The notes under the pieces are model-generated. The model searched no databases and was not told where the DNA came from. It saw nothing but the letters and a program-made list of their open reading frames with translations. Shown here one piece after another: positions 43,819-52,894 of a stretch of DNA of 64,000 nucleotides; the first letter of the stretch is position 1, and each line of letters starts with the position of its first letter. The translations under genes were made by a program, and so were the position numbers. The DNA comes from Faecalibacterium taiwanense (GTDB taxonomy: Bacteria > Bacillota > Clostridia > Oscillospirales > Ruminococcaceae), in assembly GCF_036632915.2 (NCBI RefSeq), contig NZ_CP155552.1, forward strand, positions 1,240,001-1,304,000, written 5' to 3'.

Positions 43819-43959
43819 ATGGAAAAAACTCCTTTTATTCTGCACGAAAAATTTCGTTCGGACAACAACGAACAGCGCAAAGAACATTTTCAAAAGAAAT
43901 TTGAACGATATATCGTCGATGAACTGTCCAATACCGCTCTTTCAAAATCCTGCGCCTGA
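43819..43959 (+). CDS. Small protein before the island recombinase
   Basis: 46 residues from ATG 43819 with AAAAGGGGGA upstream (MEKTPFILHEKFRSDNN..., then KKFERYIVDELSN). It is basic and helical and may be a DNA-binding accessory such as a directionality factor, by position only; no motif proves it. It ends 78 bp before the recombinase start. Confidence 0.55.
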   Translation: MEKTPFILHEKFRSDNNEQRKEHFQKKFERYIVDELSNTALSKSCA

Positions 43960-44037
43960 TTTGGCATCCTTGAATTTGAGGGGAGAATGCGGTATGTTTC
44001 GCATGGACGATTGTGCACAAAAAGAAAGGTGCAAATC

Positions 44038-45603
44038 ATGAAAGCGGCAATTTATTGCCGCCTGAGCAAAGAAGATGAATATAAAATTGGCGAATCGGAA
44101 AGTATTCAGAACCAGAAATCGATGCTGATTCAGTACGCCATTGAGAAAGGATTTGATATTTACCAGATTTATTCGGATGAGGATTATTCCGGCATCGATC
44201 GGAACCGTCCGGCTTTCAATTCGATGATACAAGCTGCAAGCGAACATAAATTTGATGTGGTGCTGGCCAAGACGCAATCCCGTTTTACCCGCGATATGGA
44301 ACTCGTGGAAAAATACCTGCACGGAAAGTTTATTGAGTGGGGCATTCGGTTCATTGCTGTCGTTGACCATGTGGACACAAACGATACTGCGAATAAAAAA
44401 TCTCGTCAGATCAATGGCCTGATCAACGAGTGGTATCTGGAAGACTTGTCTACCAATGTCCGCTCGGTGCTTGACCACAAGAGGAAAGAGGGTTTGTTCA
44501 TCGGCTCTTTTGCGCGGTATGGGTATTGCAAAGACCCGAATGCAAAAGGAAAACTTATCATTGATCCGGAAGCTGCCGAAGTGGTAAGGCGGATTTTCTC
44601 TATGGCTCTTAGTGGAATCGGTGCGCATAAGATTGCACGGATTCTGAATGATGAGAAAGTTCCAAGCCCAACTGCTTATAAACAGCAGCATGGCATCCAT
44701 TACCATATTGCAGCGAAAAATCCCAATGCAGACCTTTGGAGTAGCCCCACGGTATACCAGATGCTGCACAATCAGCTTTATGTCGGAGATATGGTGCAGG
44801 GGCGGCATAAAAAGGTGAGTTATAAGTCCGAAAAGACGATTTGGCTTCCCCAGTCGCAGTGGATCGTTGTAGAAAACACCCATGAAGCCATCATTGACCG
44901 GGGGACGTTTGAAACAGTTCAGATGATGCTGAAAGAACGTACCCGGAGTGGTGGAAAAGGAACGATTCATCCGCTGGCGAAAAAAGTGGTTTGCGGATGC
45001 TGCGGCAGCTACATGGAACAAACTGGCCGTCAGCCAAAGGCGGATGGGACTCAAAGACGCTATGTTCGCTGCCGGATGCACCAGCGCGCACCGGAAGTGT
45101 GTGGCAACAAGACCTGTACAGATATGAACGCATTGGAGAATGCTGTGCTGGAACGTATCCGGGCGTATGTGACAGATTATTTTGACCCTGAAAAAGTTAC
45201 CCTTCCAGAACAGGATGACCCAATCCAGCAGCGAGAGCATGCAAAGCGTGACGAGCTGAAACGGTTGAAAAGCGAAGTAGACCGGCGGCGCAAAGCTATG
45301 CAGGAACTGTATCTGGATAAGGTGTCTGGTCTGATTGATACCGTCCAGTTTTCTGAAATGAACCAGACTTTTCTGGAAGATGTAAAAAACGCAGAAACGC
45401 GAATCAATATTTTGGAAGCGGAATTGGAACAACAGCAGGAAGAAACCAGCGTGGTTCAGACGCAGATGCAGCGTGTGCGGGAACTGGCACAGGTTTCCCA
45501 TCTGACCCGTGAACTTGCTGTACTGCTGGTTCATCGTGTCGTTGTCGGAACGAAAGACCCACTCACCGGAGAGCAAAAAATCACGATTGAATGGAATTTC
45601 TAA
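44038..45603 (+). CDS. Large serine recombinase of the island
   Basis: About 521 residues from ATG 44038 after AAAGAAAGGTGC. Catalytic domain: MKAAIYCRLSKEDE (Ser about residue 9), SDEDYSGIDRNRPAF, and the Recombinase domain (GSFARYGYCKDP ... GAHKIARILNDE). A zinc ribbon (CGCCGSYMEQ, CRMHQRAPEVCG) and a coiled coil (about 395-470) complete the phiC31-like layout. It is distinct from the recombinase at 10401 (identity low by eye). Its stop is 44 bp before the right attachment core, so it most likely inserted the island. Confidence 0.92.
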   Translation: MKAAIYCRLSKEDEYKIGESESIQNQKSMLIQYAIEKGFDIYQIYSDEDYSGIDRNRPAFNSMIQAASEHKFDVVLAKTQSRFTRDMELVEKYLHGKFIEWGIRFIAVVDHVDTNDTANKKSRQINGLINEWYLEDLSTNVRSVLDHKRKEGLFIGSFARYGYCKDPNAKGKLIIDPEAAEVVRRIFSMALSGIGAHKIARILNDEKVPSPTAYKQQHGIHYHIAAKNPNADLWSSPTVYQMLHNQLYVGDMVQGRHKKVSYKSEKTIWLPQSQWIVVENTHEAIIDRGTFETVQMMLKERTRSGGKGTIHPLAKKVVCGCCGSYMEQTGRQPKADGTQRRYVRCRMHQRAPEVCGNKTCTDMNALENAVLERIRAYVTDYFDPEKVTLPEQDDPIQQREHAKRDELKRLKSEVDRRRKAMQELYLDKVSGLIDTVQFSEMNQTFLEDVKNAETRINILEAELEQQQEETSVVQTQMQRVRELAQVSHLTRELAVLLVHRVVVGTKDPLTGEQKITIEWNF

Positions 45604-46205
45604 GTGGTAGAGCAGTTTGATGGCCCCGTTGGGTTATTTTCGTCAGCCCAGGTAGGGTAGACTTCGCTGGATGCAACATTGGCGATATAATCCCGGAAGG
45701 AGACAGTCACATTGCGGGCGGATGCCGCAGGCTTGCCCAGATGCACCGTGATGTTTTTGGGAATGATGACTCTGTCCAGCACCCGGGGCACGCAGTTCTC
45801 CATGGGGTCCGGGCCGCTGCCGCCGTCGCCGGTGAACAGTGAATGCTCCGGGATGACTATGGGCGGGTTTACCACGTCGCGATCCTCTTCGGTCTCAGGG
45901 ATCATCTCCGGCTGGGCCAGTGTGACCTGCCCGGCGAAGATCTGCACACCCTGAATGCGCACGGTGCGGAAGCCTGCCTTTGCGGCAGTCAGGTCCACAA
46001 CGGCATAGGGCCGGATGGTGTTGTCCTCCTGCAGGGACAGCGCACAGGAGGGGGCTTCAATGGAGAGGTCGGCAGCGGTGCCGGTCTCGTCGGTGATACG
46101 CTGAGCGGTAAAGCCGTTGCCGGACACGGTGACGAGAACACCCTCGATGGGCGAGGACTGACGGGCACCGAAAGCCTGAATGCGTAGAATGCCGGTGTTT
46201 TTCAT
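45600..46205 (-). pseudogene. Peptidoglycan-binding protein, 5' half, split by the island
   Basis: ATG 46205 opens MKNTGILRIQAFGARQSSPIEG and reads 186 codons to the TGG at 45650-45648 (ANVASSEVYPTW), after which 15 foreign residues lead to a stop at 45600-45602. Codon count (46205-45650 = 555 = 185 x 3) shows the core TGG is a full codon. The N-terminal region (carboxypeptidase-like beta domain, then YIANVASSEVYPTW) is conserved as one unit in wall-binding proteins of this family. It has AAGGAG upstream. Its other half is at 34226-36274. Confidence 0.88.
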
Positions 46206-46297
46206 AGGCGGATGCTCCTTTGCTGTGAGAATGGAATGCTTCTCTCACAGCGTATTCCGCTGCGCCGCCGGACGTGCATGGCAATGCACACCGCAAA

Positions 46298-46320
46298 TAA
46301 AAAAGCCGCCCGAAGGCGGC
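46298..46320 (-). terminator. Terminator of the redox operon
   Basis: GCCGCC and GGCGGC arms with loop CGAA; on the minus strand a T run follows. It ends the tlpA-like gene transcript. Confidence 0.75.
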
Positions 46321-46333
46321 AGGGGAGAAAGGT

Positions 46334-47233
46334 TTATTTGGCGCTGTCCTTGGCAAGGGCGGCGTCGATATTTTTTTGCAGAGCGGCAAGGTTTTCTTCC
46401 TTGTCGATGCCGCCAAGCAGGGGCTGCCCCACAACGTTGCCGTCCCGGTCAAAAACGTAAGTGGTGGGGAAGGCCATGATGTTCAGTGCAAACTTGCCGG
46501 CCTCACTGCCGGAGGCAAAGTAGATGTTGCGGTAGCTTGCGCCCGTTGTCTCCAGCAGTTTTTTGGCGGCATCAATGCCCTGCTGGTTGCCGTCCAGCGT
46601 CTCGGTGTTGATGCCGATGACCTCACCGCCCTGTGCCTTGACCTTCTCGTTCAGGGCGTTCAGGTCGTCCAACTCCTCCACGCAGGGCTTGCAGCCGTTG
46701 AACCAGAAATTCACCACCGTAAAGGCGTTGCCCGCAAACAGGCTGTTGTCCACCGGGTTGCCCTCTAAATCGCTGCCCTCAAACTTGGGGAAGGCGGTGC
46801 CCTGTGCGGCGGCACTGGAAGCGGCATCCTCTGCGGGGGCAAGAGCGGCGATCTGCTCCTCGATGGCACGAATCTTTTCGGCATCTGCGGTCAGGGTCTT
46901 GTACTCCTCGTCCGAGAACTGATCTTTGGCCTTTTCCACAGCGCTGAGCAGAAAATCGCCGTAGTTGGCGCTGATCGTGGTTTCGGTCACGTTTTTGTCC
47001 ATGGATGAGAACACTTTCTCCCACAGAGCATCGTTTGCAGAAAGGATCTCGTTTTCCTCGGCCAGCAGCTGCTCCTCGGTTTTGCTTTCTGCTGCCGCAG
47101 AGGAAGCGGCAGAAGAGGATGCAGAAGATGCAGAAGATGCAGAAGATGCAGAAGATGCGCCCTGCCCGCAGGCGGCAAGGCTGAAAGCCAGCACAAGGCT
47201 GAGAAAAAGTGCGGCGATACGATGGATCTTCAT
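46334..47233 (-). CDS. TlpA/ResA-like thiol-disulfide lipoprotein
   Basis: 299 residues from ATG 47233. A lipoprotein signal (LVLAFSLAACGQG) anchors it outside the membrane. A Ser/Ala-rich spacer built of ASS repeats and a helical domain (about 45-145) precede a TlpA thioredoxin domain (about 150-299) with NFWFNGCKPCVEEL (CxxC active site) and the cis-proline FPTTYVFD. Such proteins pass reducing equivalents to exported proteins or the haem/oxidation repair systems. It is the last gene of a three-gene operon with the Fe-S membrane protein 4 bp away. A 9-bp repeat (47118-47158) codes for the spacer. Confidence 0.88.
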   Translation of the reverse strand: MKIHRIAALFLSLVLAFSLAACGQGASSASSASSASSASSSAASSAAAESKTEEQLLAEENEILSANDALWEKVFSSMDKNVTETTISANYGDFLLSAVEKAKDQFSDEEYKTLTADAEKIRAIEEQIAALAPAEDAASSAAAQGTAFPKFEGSDLEGNPVDNSLFAGNAFTVVNFWFNGCKPCVEELDDLNALNEKVKAQGGEVIGINTETLDGNQQGIDAAKKLLETTGASYRNIYFASGSEAGKFALNIMAFPTTYVFDRDGNVVGQPLLGGIDKEENLAALQKNIDAALAKDSAK

Positions 47234-47237
47234 GGTT

Positions 47238-48137
47238 TTACTCCTTTGTTGTTTCGGTATTTGATTGGTCCCCCAGCCCGAACTTGTACTGAATGGCGTC
47301 CGTGGGGCAGGCTTTCATGCACATCCCGCAGCGGATGCATTCGGCGTGGTTGGGGGTCTTGGTAATGTCTACGTCCATCTTGCAAGCCTTTGCACAGGCT
47401 CCGCAGGAGACGCATTTGTGGGTGTCTACGCGCATCTGGAACAGCGAGACCTTGTTCAGCAGCGCATAGAACGCGCCCAGCGGGCACAGCCACTTGCAGA
47501 AGGGGCGGTAGAACACCACGCTGCCCACGATGACCGCCAGCAGGATGCAGGCCTTCCATGTGAACAGCTTGCCCAGCGCAGCGCGGATGCCCGCATTGGT
47601 CAGGGAGAGGGGAATGGCACCCTCCAGCACGCCCTGCGGGCAGAGATACTTGCAGAAGAAGGGGTCGCCCATGCCCAGCTCATTGACCGCCAGCAAAGGC
47701 AGCAACACCACCATGACCAGCAGCACCGCATACTTTAAATAGCGCAGCGGCTTCAGCTTTTTGGTGGAAAGCTTGGGGGATGGGATCTTGTGCAAAAGCT
47801 CCTGAAACCACCCGAATGGGCAGAGGAAACCGCAGATGAACCGCCCCAGCAGCACTCCAAAGAGGATGAGGATGCCGGTAATGTAGTAGGAAAAGCGGAA
47901 CTTGGAAGAGCCCACCACCGCCTGGAATGCTCCCACCGGACAGGCACCGGCCGCGCCCGGGCAGGAATAGCAGTTCAGCCCCGGCACGCAGACGTATTTT
48001 CCGCCGCCCTGATACAGCGCTCCTTTTGCAAAATTGGGTAGGTGGAGATTGGTCAGCAGGGTAGCCCCGGCTTGTATAAAGCCCCGGAAGCGGGCAAGGG
48101 GAGAAAGCTTTTTCTTTTTCCTATCCAATGCCCACAC
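47238..48137 (-). CDS. Membrane 4Fe-4S protein, NapH/CcoG-like
   Basis: 299 residues with about five membrane segments. Motifs: CVPGLNCYSCPGAAGACPVGAF, two CxxxCP pairs (CGFLCPFGW, CKYLCPQG, CKWLCPLG) and two C-terminal ferredoxin clusters (CVSCGACAKACK, CIRCGMCMKACP). This architecture is that of quinol- or ferredoxin-linked electron carriers supplying exported thiol systems. It overlaps the small upstream gene by 17 bp and leads into the TlpA-like lipoprotein gene 4 bp downstream, so one route of electrons across the membrane is plausible. Confidence 0.9.
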   Translation of the reverse strand: MWALDRKKKKLSPLARFRGFIQAGATLLTNLHLPNFAKGALYQGGGKYVCVPGLNCYSCPGAAGACPVGAFQAVVGSSKFRFSYYITGILILFGVLLGRFICGFLCPFGWFQELLHKIPSPKLSTKKLKPLRYLKYAVLLVMVVLLPLLAVNELGMGDPFFCKYLCPQGVLEGAIPLSLTNAGIRAALGKLFTWKACILLAVIVGSVVFYRPFCKWLCPLGAFYALLNKVSLFQMRVDTHKCVSCGACAKACKMDVDITKTPNHAECIRCGMCMKACPTDAIQYKFGLGDQSNTETTKE

Positions 48138-48264
48138 ACTCCATACACAGCCGGATGGCTTTTGACAATACGGTGTCTGCCTCGCCCCGCCATAAGCCGA
48201 ACAGCAGCATCAGAACCCCGGCGGCAAGCAAAAGCAGCTGCGCCTGTTTTTTTGTCATGAACAT
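48121..48264 (-). CDS. CD1871A-type small CXXC membrane protein
   Basis: 47 residues, likely start ATG 48264 with AGGAGG 5 bases upstream; other ATGs at 48267 and 48258 are near. One membrane helix (QAQLLLLAAGVLMLLFGLW) and a C-terminal CMECVGIG with a CxxC motif. This is the pattern of the CD1871A family, always next to NapH-like proteins in Clostridia. It is the first gene of the redox operon, overlapping the next gene. Confidence 0.75.
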   Translation of the reverse strand: MFMTKKQAQLLLLAAGVLMLLFGLWRGEADTVLSKAIRLCMECVGIG

Positions 48265-48331
48265 CATAGCCTCCTGTTGTTTGATGGCATCAGTATACAC
48301 CATGCGTGATAAAATCTCTGCTAAGAAAATC

Positions 48332-48373
48332 TTAACACGAATCTTAACACCGTCTGCTATAATCTGTTATAAT
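48332..48373 (+). promoter_or_regulatory. Promoter with response-regulator direct repeat, two-component system
   Basis: CTTAACAC occurs at 48331-48338 and 48343-48350, a 12-bp period that fits two turns for an OmpR-type dimer. TTAACA (48344-48349) with TATAAT (48368-48373), spacing 18 bp, forms a promoter. A further TATAAT lies at 48358. It may regulate both the two-component genes and the divergent redox operon. Confidence 0.6.
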
Positions 48374-48415
48374 GAAGAAAAAACGCAATTTTTATGGGAA
48401 AGGTGGAAAACAAAG

Positions 48416-49093
48416 ATGCGCCTTTTGGTGGTAGAGGACGAGCACTCCCTGCGGGAGGATATTGCCCGAAAGCTGCGGCTGTCCGGGTACGAGGTGGATG
48501 CCTGTGCAGACGGCGAGGCCGCGCTGGAGGCACTGGCAGCAGAGCGGTACGACCTTGTACTGCTGGACCTCAACCTGCCCAAGGTGGACGGAATGCAGGT
48601 GCTGCGCACTCTGCGCCGGCACGACCTTGAGACCTGTGTGCTGATCTTGTCGGCACGCAGTGAAATCGCAGATAAAGTGGAGGGGCTGGATGCCGGGGCG
48701 AACGATTACCTTTCCAAGCCCTTTCACCTTGCAGAGCTGGAAGCCCGGGTGCGCAGCCTGACCCGGCGCAAATTTATTCAGCAAGACGTCTGTCTGTGCT
48801 GCGGACGGCTGAGCTTCAACACCCGTAGCCGCGTTGCTGCTGTGGACGGTCAGACCCTTGCTTTGACGCGGAAGGAGAGCGGCGTACTGGAATATCTGCT
48901 GCTGCATCAGGGACGCCCGGTCAGTCAGGAAGAACTCATCGAGCACGTCTGGGATGGCAGTGTAGACAGCTTCAGCAACTCCATCCGGGTGCATATCTCT
49001 GCCCTGCGCAAAAAGCTGCGGGCGGCGCTGGGCTACGACCCCATCCGCAACCGCATCGGGGAAGGCTACGAGATCGGAGGCGAGGTACAATGA
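48416..49093 (+). CDS. OmpR-family response regulator
   Basis: 225 residues from ATG 48416. Receiver: MRLLVVEDEHSLREDIARK, phosphoacceptor Asp in DLVLLDLNLPKVDG, conserved Ser and Lys (LSARSE, YLSKPF). C-terminal winged helix: ALTRKESGVLEYLLLHQGRPVSQEELI ... IRVHISALRKKL ... IRNRIGEGYEI. It overlaps the kinase gene by 4 bp (ATGA). It stands opposite to the redox operon, so it may sense envelope redox or stress. Confidence 0.95.
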   Translation: MRLLVVEDEHSLREDIARKLRLSGYEVDACADGEAALEALAAERYDLVLLDLNLPKVDGMQVLRTLRRHDLETCVLILSARSEIADKVEGLDAGANDYLSKPFHLAELEARVRSLTRRKFIQQDVCLCCGRLSFNTRSRVAAVDGQTLALTRKESGVLEYLLLHQGRPVSQEELIEHVWDGSVDSFSNSIRVHISALRKKLRAALGYDPIRNRIGEGYEIGGEVQ

Positions 49094-50238
49094 AACATTT
49101 GTCCCTGCAATGGCGCATCACCCTGCTGACCGCGCTGCTCATCGCCTGCGCCTGCGTGTGCATGAACCTGCTTTTATACCGCACCGGCGTTACCGGCATG
49201 GATGCCCTCAACGGCTTTATGATGCAGTACCAGCCCGGCAGTGCGGATCCGTTGACCATCGAGATCCCGCAGGAGGAAATGTCCAGTCTGCTGGCGCATT
49301 TTTCGCAGGAAGTCTACGATGCAAAGGTGGTCTTTGGCCGCAAGGGCTGGTGCATCACCGTCGTGGTCACCATCGTCAGCGCTGCCATTGCTTATTTTGT
49401 CAGCGGCAGAGCGCTGAAACCGTTACAGCAGCTTGCGCAGCAGGCGCAGCAGGTCGATCAGGACAGCATCGCCACCACCCGTCTGGACGAAAACACTGTG
49501 CAGGAATTCGGGCAGTTGAGCCGGTCGGTGAACCGGATGCTGGATGGTCTGGCGCAGTCCTTTGAGTTGCAGCGGCAGTTTGCGGGCAATGCCGCCCACG
49601 AGCTGCGCACCCCGCTGGCTATTTTGCAGACGAAGCTGGAACTGTTTGCAGAGGAGCACCCGGCCATGGACGCCGAAACTGCCGGGCTGATCCGCTCTCT
49701 GCGGGAGCAGCTGGACCGCCTGACCGCTCTTGTGCGCACTTTATTAGAGATGAGCAATCTGCAATCAGTCTCCCGCACCGACCAGATCGCCCTTGCGCCG
49801 CTGGTGGAGGAGATCCTGACCGACCTGACCCCCCTTGCCCAGAAAAACAATATCTCTTTGCAGCAGGACTGCGAGGAACTTGGCATGGTGGGCAGCGATG
49901 CGCTGATCTACCGGCTGGTGTTCAATCTGGTGGAAAACGGCATCAAGTATAACCGCCCCGGCGGTGCGGTGCGCGTCACCCTGCAACAGGAAAAGCAGAC
50001 CGCTGTACTGCGCGTTGCAGATACCGGCCCGGGTATCCCCGCAGACTGCCGGGAGAGCATCTTCCAGCCCTTTTTCCGGGTGGATAAGTCCCGCAGCCGG
50101 GAGATGGGCGGCGTTGGGCTTGGCCTTGCCCTTGTGCGGGAGATCGCCGTGCTGCATGGCGGCAGTGTGACCGTGGAACGCAGCAGCGAAAACGGCACTA
50201 CCTTTGCAGTCACCCTGCCGCTGGCACAGCCCTGCTGA
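49090..50238 (+). CDS. Sensor histidine kinase
   Basis: 382 residues with two membrane helices (about 10-32 and 95-118) bounding a ~60-residue external loop, a HAMP-like linker (RALKPLQQLAQQAQQVDQD), the H-box AHELRTPLAIL, N-box LVFNLVENGIKYN, G1 VADTGPGIP and G2 GGVGLGLALV. It phosphorylates the adjacent regulator. Signal unknown; the external loop is short and has no cysteine pair. Confidence 0.95.
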   Translation: MKHLSLQWRITLLTALLIACACVCMNLLLYRTGVTGMDALNGFMMQYQPGSADPLTIEIPQEEMSSLLAHFSQEVYDAKVVFGRKGWCITVVVTIVSAAIAYFVSGRALKPLQQLAQQAQQVDQDSIATTRLDENTVQEFGQLSRSVNRMLDGLAQSFELQRQFAGNAAHELRTPLAILQTKLELFAEEHPAMDAETAGLIRSLREQLDRLTALVRTLLEMSNLQSVSRTDQIALAPLVEEILTDLTPLAQKNNISLQQDCEELGMVGSDALIYRLVFNLVENGIKYNRPGGAVRVTLQQEKQTAVLRVADTGPGIPADCRESIFQPFFRVDKSRSREMGGVGLGLALVREIAVLHGGSVTVERSSENGTTFAVTLPLAQPC

Positions 50239-50328
50239 AACTGGGCGGGACTTTATTTTTGGCACACGGGGGAGTATACTGGAAGCAGAAGACCCCGGAA
50301 AATAAGAAGGACAAAGGAGATACTGAAA

Positions 50329-51210
50329 ATGCAGGCAACCATTCACAACGAATTTCTGACCCTGACCGTGGACACCCACGGTGCAGAGGCTGTCAGCCTG
50401 AAGAACGCCGCAGGCGAAGAGCTGCTTTGGCAGGCCGACCCGGCTGTGTGGAAGCGCCACGCACCCATTCTGTTCCCGTGGACGGGCAAGCTGCCCGGCG
50501 GTACCTTTGAGGTGGACGGCAAAACGTACAAGGGCGGTCAGCACGGCTTTGCCCGCGATGTGGAGCACACCCTGCTCAAGGCCGAGGGCGATACCATCCA
50601 GTTGGAGCTGCGCTCGGATGACGCCATCAAAGCCGAACGCTTCCCCTTCGACTTTGTGCTCACCAGCACCTTCCGTCTGGACGGCAAGACCGTGCACCAT
50701 ACGCTGACGGTGCGCAACCCCGGCACCGAAGAGCTGCGCTTTGGCATCGGCTATCACCCGGCGTTCAACATCCCCTTTGATGCACAGCACACCACCACGG
50801 ATTACGAGTTCCGGTTCGACCAGCCGGAAAGCCCGGTCATTCTGGATGCCCGTCCGAACGGCCTGCTGTCTGGCAAGTGCTATTATCAGTGGAAGAACCA
50901 GCAGGCCATCCAGCTGACGGATGATCTGTTCGCAAACGACAGCTTCTGCATGGCGGGCCTGCGCACCAAGACCATTGGCATCTATGAGAAGGGCACCGGC
51001 CGCAAGATCACCTGCAATGTGGAAGGCTACCCCTACGCGCTCATCTGGTCGGCCCCTGCAAAGCCGGTGCGGTTTGTGTGCATTGAGCCGTGGCACAGCC
51101 TGCCCGCCGCCGAGACTGACCCGCAGCAGTGGAGCCAGCGTGCAGCCGCCGCCTGCCTTGCCCCGGGTGAATGCTGGGAGACCACGTTGAGCACCACATT
51201 TGAGCGGTAA
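50329..51210 (+). CDS. Aldose 1-epimerase family protein (LacX-like)
   Basis: 293 residues. It begins MQATIHNEFLTLTVDTHGAEAVSLKNA and has the Aldose_epim motifs ILFPWTGKL, GQHGFAR (catalytic His region), GIGYHPAFNIPF and the C-terminal CIEPWHSLP (glutamate). The family interconverts sugar anomers or sugar-phosphate anomers; LacX-type members lack a fixed substrate. ATG 50329 follows AAAGGAGATACTG. It stands between the two-component genes and proS, single gene. Confidence 0.85.
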   Translation: MQATIHNEFLTLTVDTHGAEAVSLKNAAGEELLWQADPAVWKRHAPILFPWTGKLPGGTFEVDGKTYKGGQHGFARDVEHTLLKAEGDTIQLELRSDDAIKAERFPFDFVLTSTFRLDGKTVHHTLTVRNPGTEELRFGIGYHPAFNIPFDAQHTTTDYEFRFDQPESPVILDARPNGLLSGKCYYQWKNQQAIQLTDDLFANDSFCMAGLRTKTIGIYEKGTGRKITCNVEGYPYALIWSAPAKPVRFVCIEPWHSLPAAETDPQQWSQRAAAACLAPGECWETTLSTTFER

Positions 51211-51212
51211 AA

Positions 51213-51322
51213 CTCCCTCAGTCTCGTTTCGCTCGCCAGCTCCCTCAGAGAGGAAGCCTGTCTGCGCGGTCAAGCCTCCCTCGTTGAGGGCGGTGGCATC
51301 GCGCCGGCGATGACGGAAGGAA
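51213..51322. repeat. REP-like palindromic element, subfamily B
   Basis: 110 bp with ends CTCCCTCAGTC ... GACGGAAGGA. Inside are complementary blocks (AGCTCCCTCAGAGAGG..., GCCTCCCTCGTTGAGGGCGG). The other member is at 60238-60360. It lies between the epimerase and the convergent proS. Confidence 0.8.
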
Positions 51323-51335
51323 TTCTGCAAACAAG

Positions 51336-51374
51336 AAAAAGCTCCCGGAACATCGAAATGCTCCGGGAGCTTTT
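51336..51374. terminator. Bidirectional terminator
   Basis: AAAAGCTCCCGGA pairs with TCCGGGAGCTTTT around a loop containing ATCGAAATG; it ends proS (minus) and may also end the epimerase transcript. Confidence 0.85.
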
Positions 51375-51396
51375 ATGCTGTTATCAAAAGAAAAGC

Positions 51397-52836
51397 TTAG
51401 TACGCCACGCCCCAGTAGACCATGGTCTTGGCGGGCTTGCCGCAGCAGGGGCATACATCGCTCAGGTGTTCCTGCTCAAACGGCATGCAGCGGCTGGACA
51501 GGCCGACTTCTTCCTTCATCTTCATCTCGCAGGCAAGGTCGCCACACCACATGGTCTTGATGTAGCCGGTGTTTGCCTTGGCCAGCTCCTTCACCTGGTC
51601 CATGGTGGTGGCAGCCCAGGTGCGCTTCTCGCGGTTGGCAAGAGCACGCTCGTACAGGTCCTTGCGCAGGGCTTCCAGCTGTGCGGGGATCGCAGTCTCC
51701 AGCTCGTCCAGGGAGACGAAGACTTTTTCGCGGGTATCGCGGCGCACCAGCACGCACTGGTTCTTTTCCAGATCCTTGGGGCCGATCTCCAGACGCAGAG
51801 GCACGCCCTTCATCTCCCACTGGGAGAACTTCCAGCCCGGGGCATTGTCGCTGTCGTCCAGCTTCACGCGGGCATACTTGCTGATCTTCTCGGCCAGCTC
51901 GGCAGCCTTCTCGGAAACACCGGGCTTGTGGGCTGCGATGGGCACTACGACCACCTGAATGGGGGCCACTGCCGGGGGCAGGATCAGGCCGTCGTCGTCG
52001 CCGTGGGTCATGATGATAGCGCCCACCAGACGGGTGGAAACGCCCCAGCTGGTCTGGAACGGATGATGCAGCTGGTTGTCGCGGCCGGTAAAGGTCACGT
52101 CATAAGCCTTGCTGAACTTATCGCCAAAGTAGTGGCTGGTGCCGCTCTGCAGGGCCTTGCCGTCCTTCATCATGGCCTCGATGGTATAGGTAGCCTCGGC
52201 ACCGGCAAACTTTTCCTTGTCGGTCTTGCGGCCTTTCACCACGGGGATGGCCAGATCCTGCTCGCAGACATCTGCGTAGCAGTTCAGCTGCTGCTGGGTC
52301 TCAGCCTCAGCCTCGGCGGCAGTCTCGTGGATGGTGTGGCCTTCCTGCCACCAGAACTCGCGGCTGCGCAGGAAGGGGCGGGTGGTCTTTTCCCAGCGGA
52401 CAACGCTGCACCACTGGTTGTACTTCATGGGAAGCTCACGGTAGCTGTGCAGCACGCGGGACCAGTGGTCGCAGAACATGGTCTCGCTGGTGGGACGCAC
52501 GGCCAGACGCTCTTCCAGCTTGTCGGAACCGCCCATCGTGACCCACGCCACCTCCGGCGCGAAGCCATTGACCAGTTCGCCTTCCTTCTGCAGCAGGCTT
52601 TCCGGGATCAGCACGGGCATTGCCACGTTCTCATGGCCGGTGGCCTTGAAGCGGGCATCCATGTCCTTCTGGATCAGCTCCCAGATGGCCTGACCGTAGG
52701 GGCGCAGGATGATGAAACCCTTCACGCTGGAGTACTCCACCAGCTCTGCCTTCACGCAGATATCGGTGTACCACTGTGCGAAGTTCTCTTCCTGGCTGGT
52801 GATCGCCTGTACGAGCTTCTTTGAATCTTTTGCCAT
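51397..52836 (-). CDS. proS: Prolyl-tRNA synthetase, ProS type 3
   Basis: 479 residues, the length of the short archaeal/eukaryote-like form without the INS editing domain. Class II motif 2 ([22 protein letters not shown]) and motif 3 ([17 protein letters not shown]), then the anticodon-binding domain and a C-terminal zinc domain (CGDLACEM ... [18 protein letters not shown]). It charges tRNA-Pro. ATG 52836 follows AGGAGGAAAAAGCAAA. Confidence 0.96.
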   Translation of the reverse strand: MAKDSKKLVQAITSQEENFAQWYTDICVKAELVEYSSVKGFIILRPYGQAIWELIQKDMDARFKATGHENVAMPVLIPESLLQKEGELVNGFAPEVAWVTMGGSDKLEERLAVRPTSETMFCDHWSRVLHSYRELPMKYNQWCSVVRWEKTTRPFLRSREFWWQEGHTIHETAAEAEAETQQQLNCYADVCEQDLAIPVVKGRKTDKEKFAGAEATYTIEAMMKDGKALQSGTSHYFGDKFSKAYDVTFTGRDNQLHHPFQTSWGVSTRLVGAIIMTHGDDDGLILPPAVAPIQVVVVPIAAHKPGVSEKAAELAEKISKYARVKLDDSDNAPGWKFSQWEMKGVPLRLEIGPKDLEKNQCVLVRRDTREKVFVSLDELETAIPAQLEALRKDLYERALANREKRTWAATTMDQVKELAKANTGYIKTMWCGDLACEMKMKEEVGLSSRCMPFEQEHLSDVCPCCGKPAKTMVYWGVAY

Positions 52837-52894
52837 TTTTGCTTTTTCCTCCTAAGGCCGTGCGCCAAACGGCTTGCGTTCCGCACGAACCATA

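Larger units (their letters stand above)
36275..45650. mobile_element. 9,376-bp serine-recombinase island splitting the peptidoglycan-binding gene
   Basis: CCA at 36272-36274 and CCA at 45648-45650 are the copies of the same core; between them lies foreign DNA. Left flank has CCTGCTCCGGCCA, right flank has CCAGGTAGGGTAG, and the joined flanks restore the gene in frame. Joined ends give attP with arms GGTTATTTT and AAAATAACC. Cargo: MerR regulator, FMN/FAD lipoprotein reductase, LicT-type antiterminator, PTS EIICBA, 46-residue protein and serine recombinase. The recombinase stop is 44 bp before the core, as usual for such elements. No relaxase, replication or toxin genes are present, so it would need help to spread. 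Confidence 0.88.
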
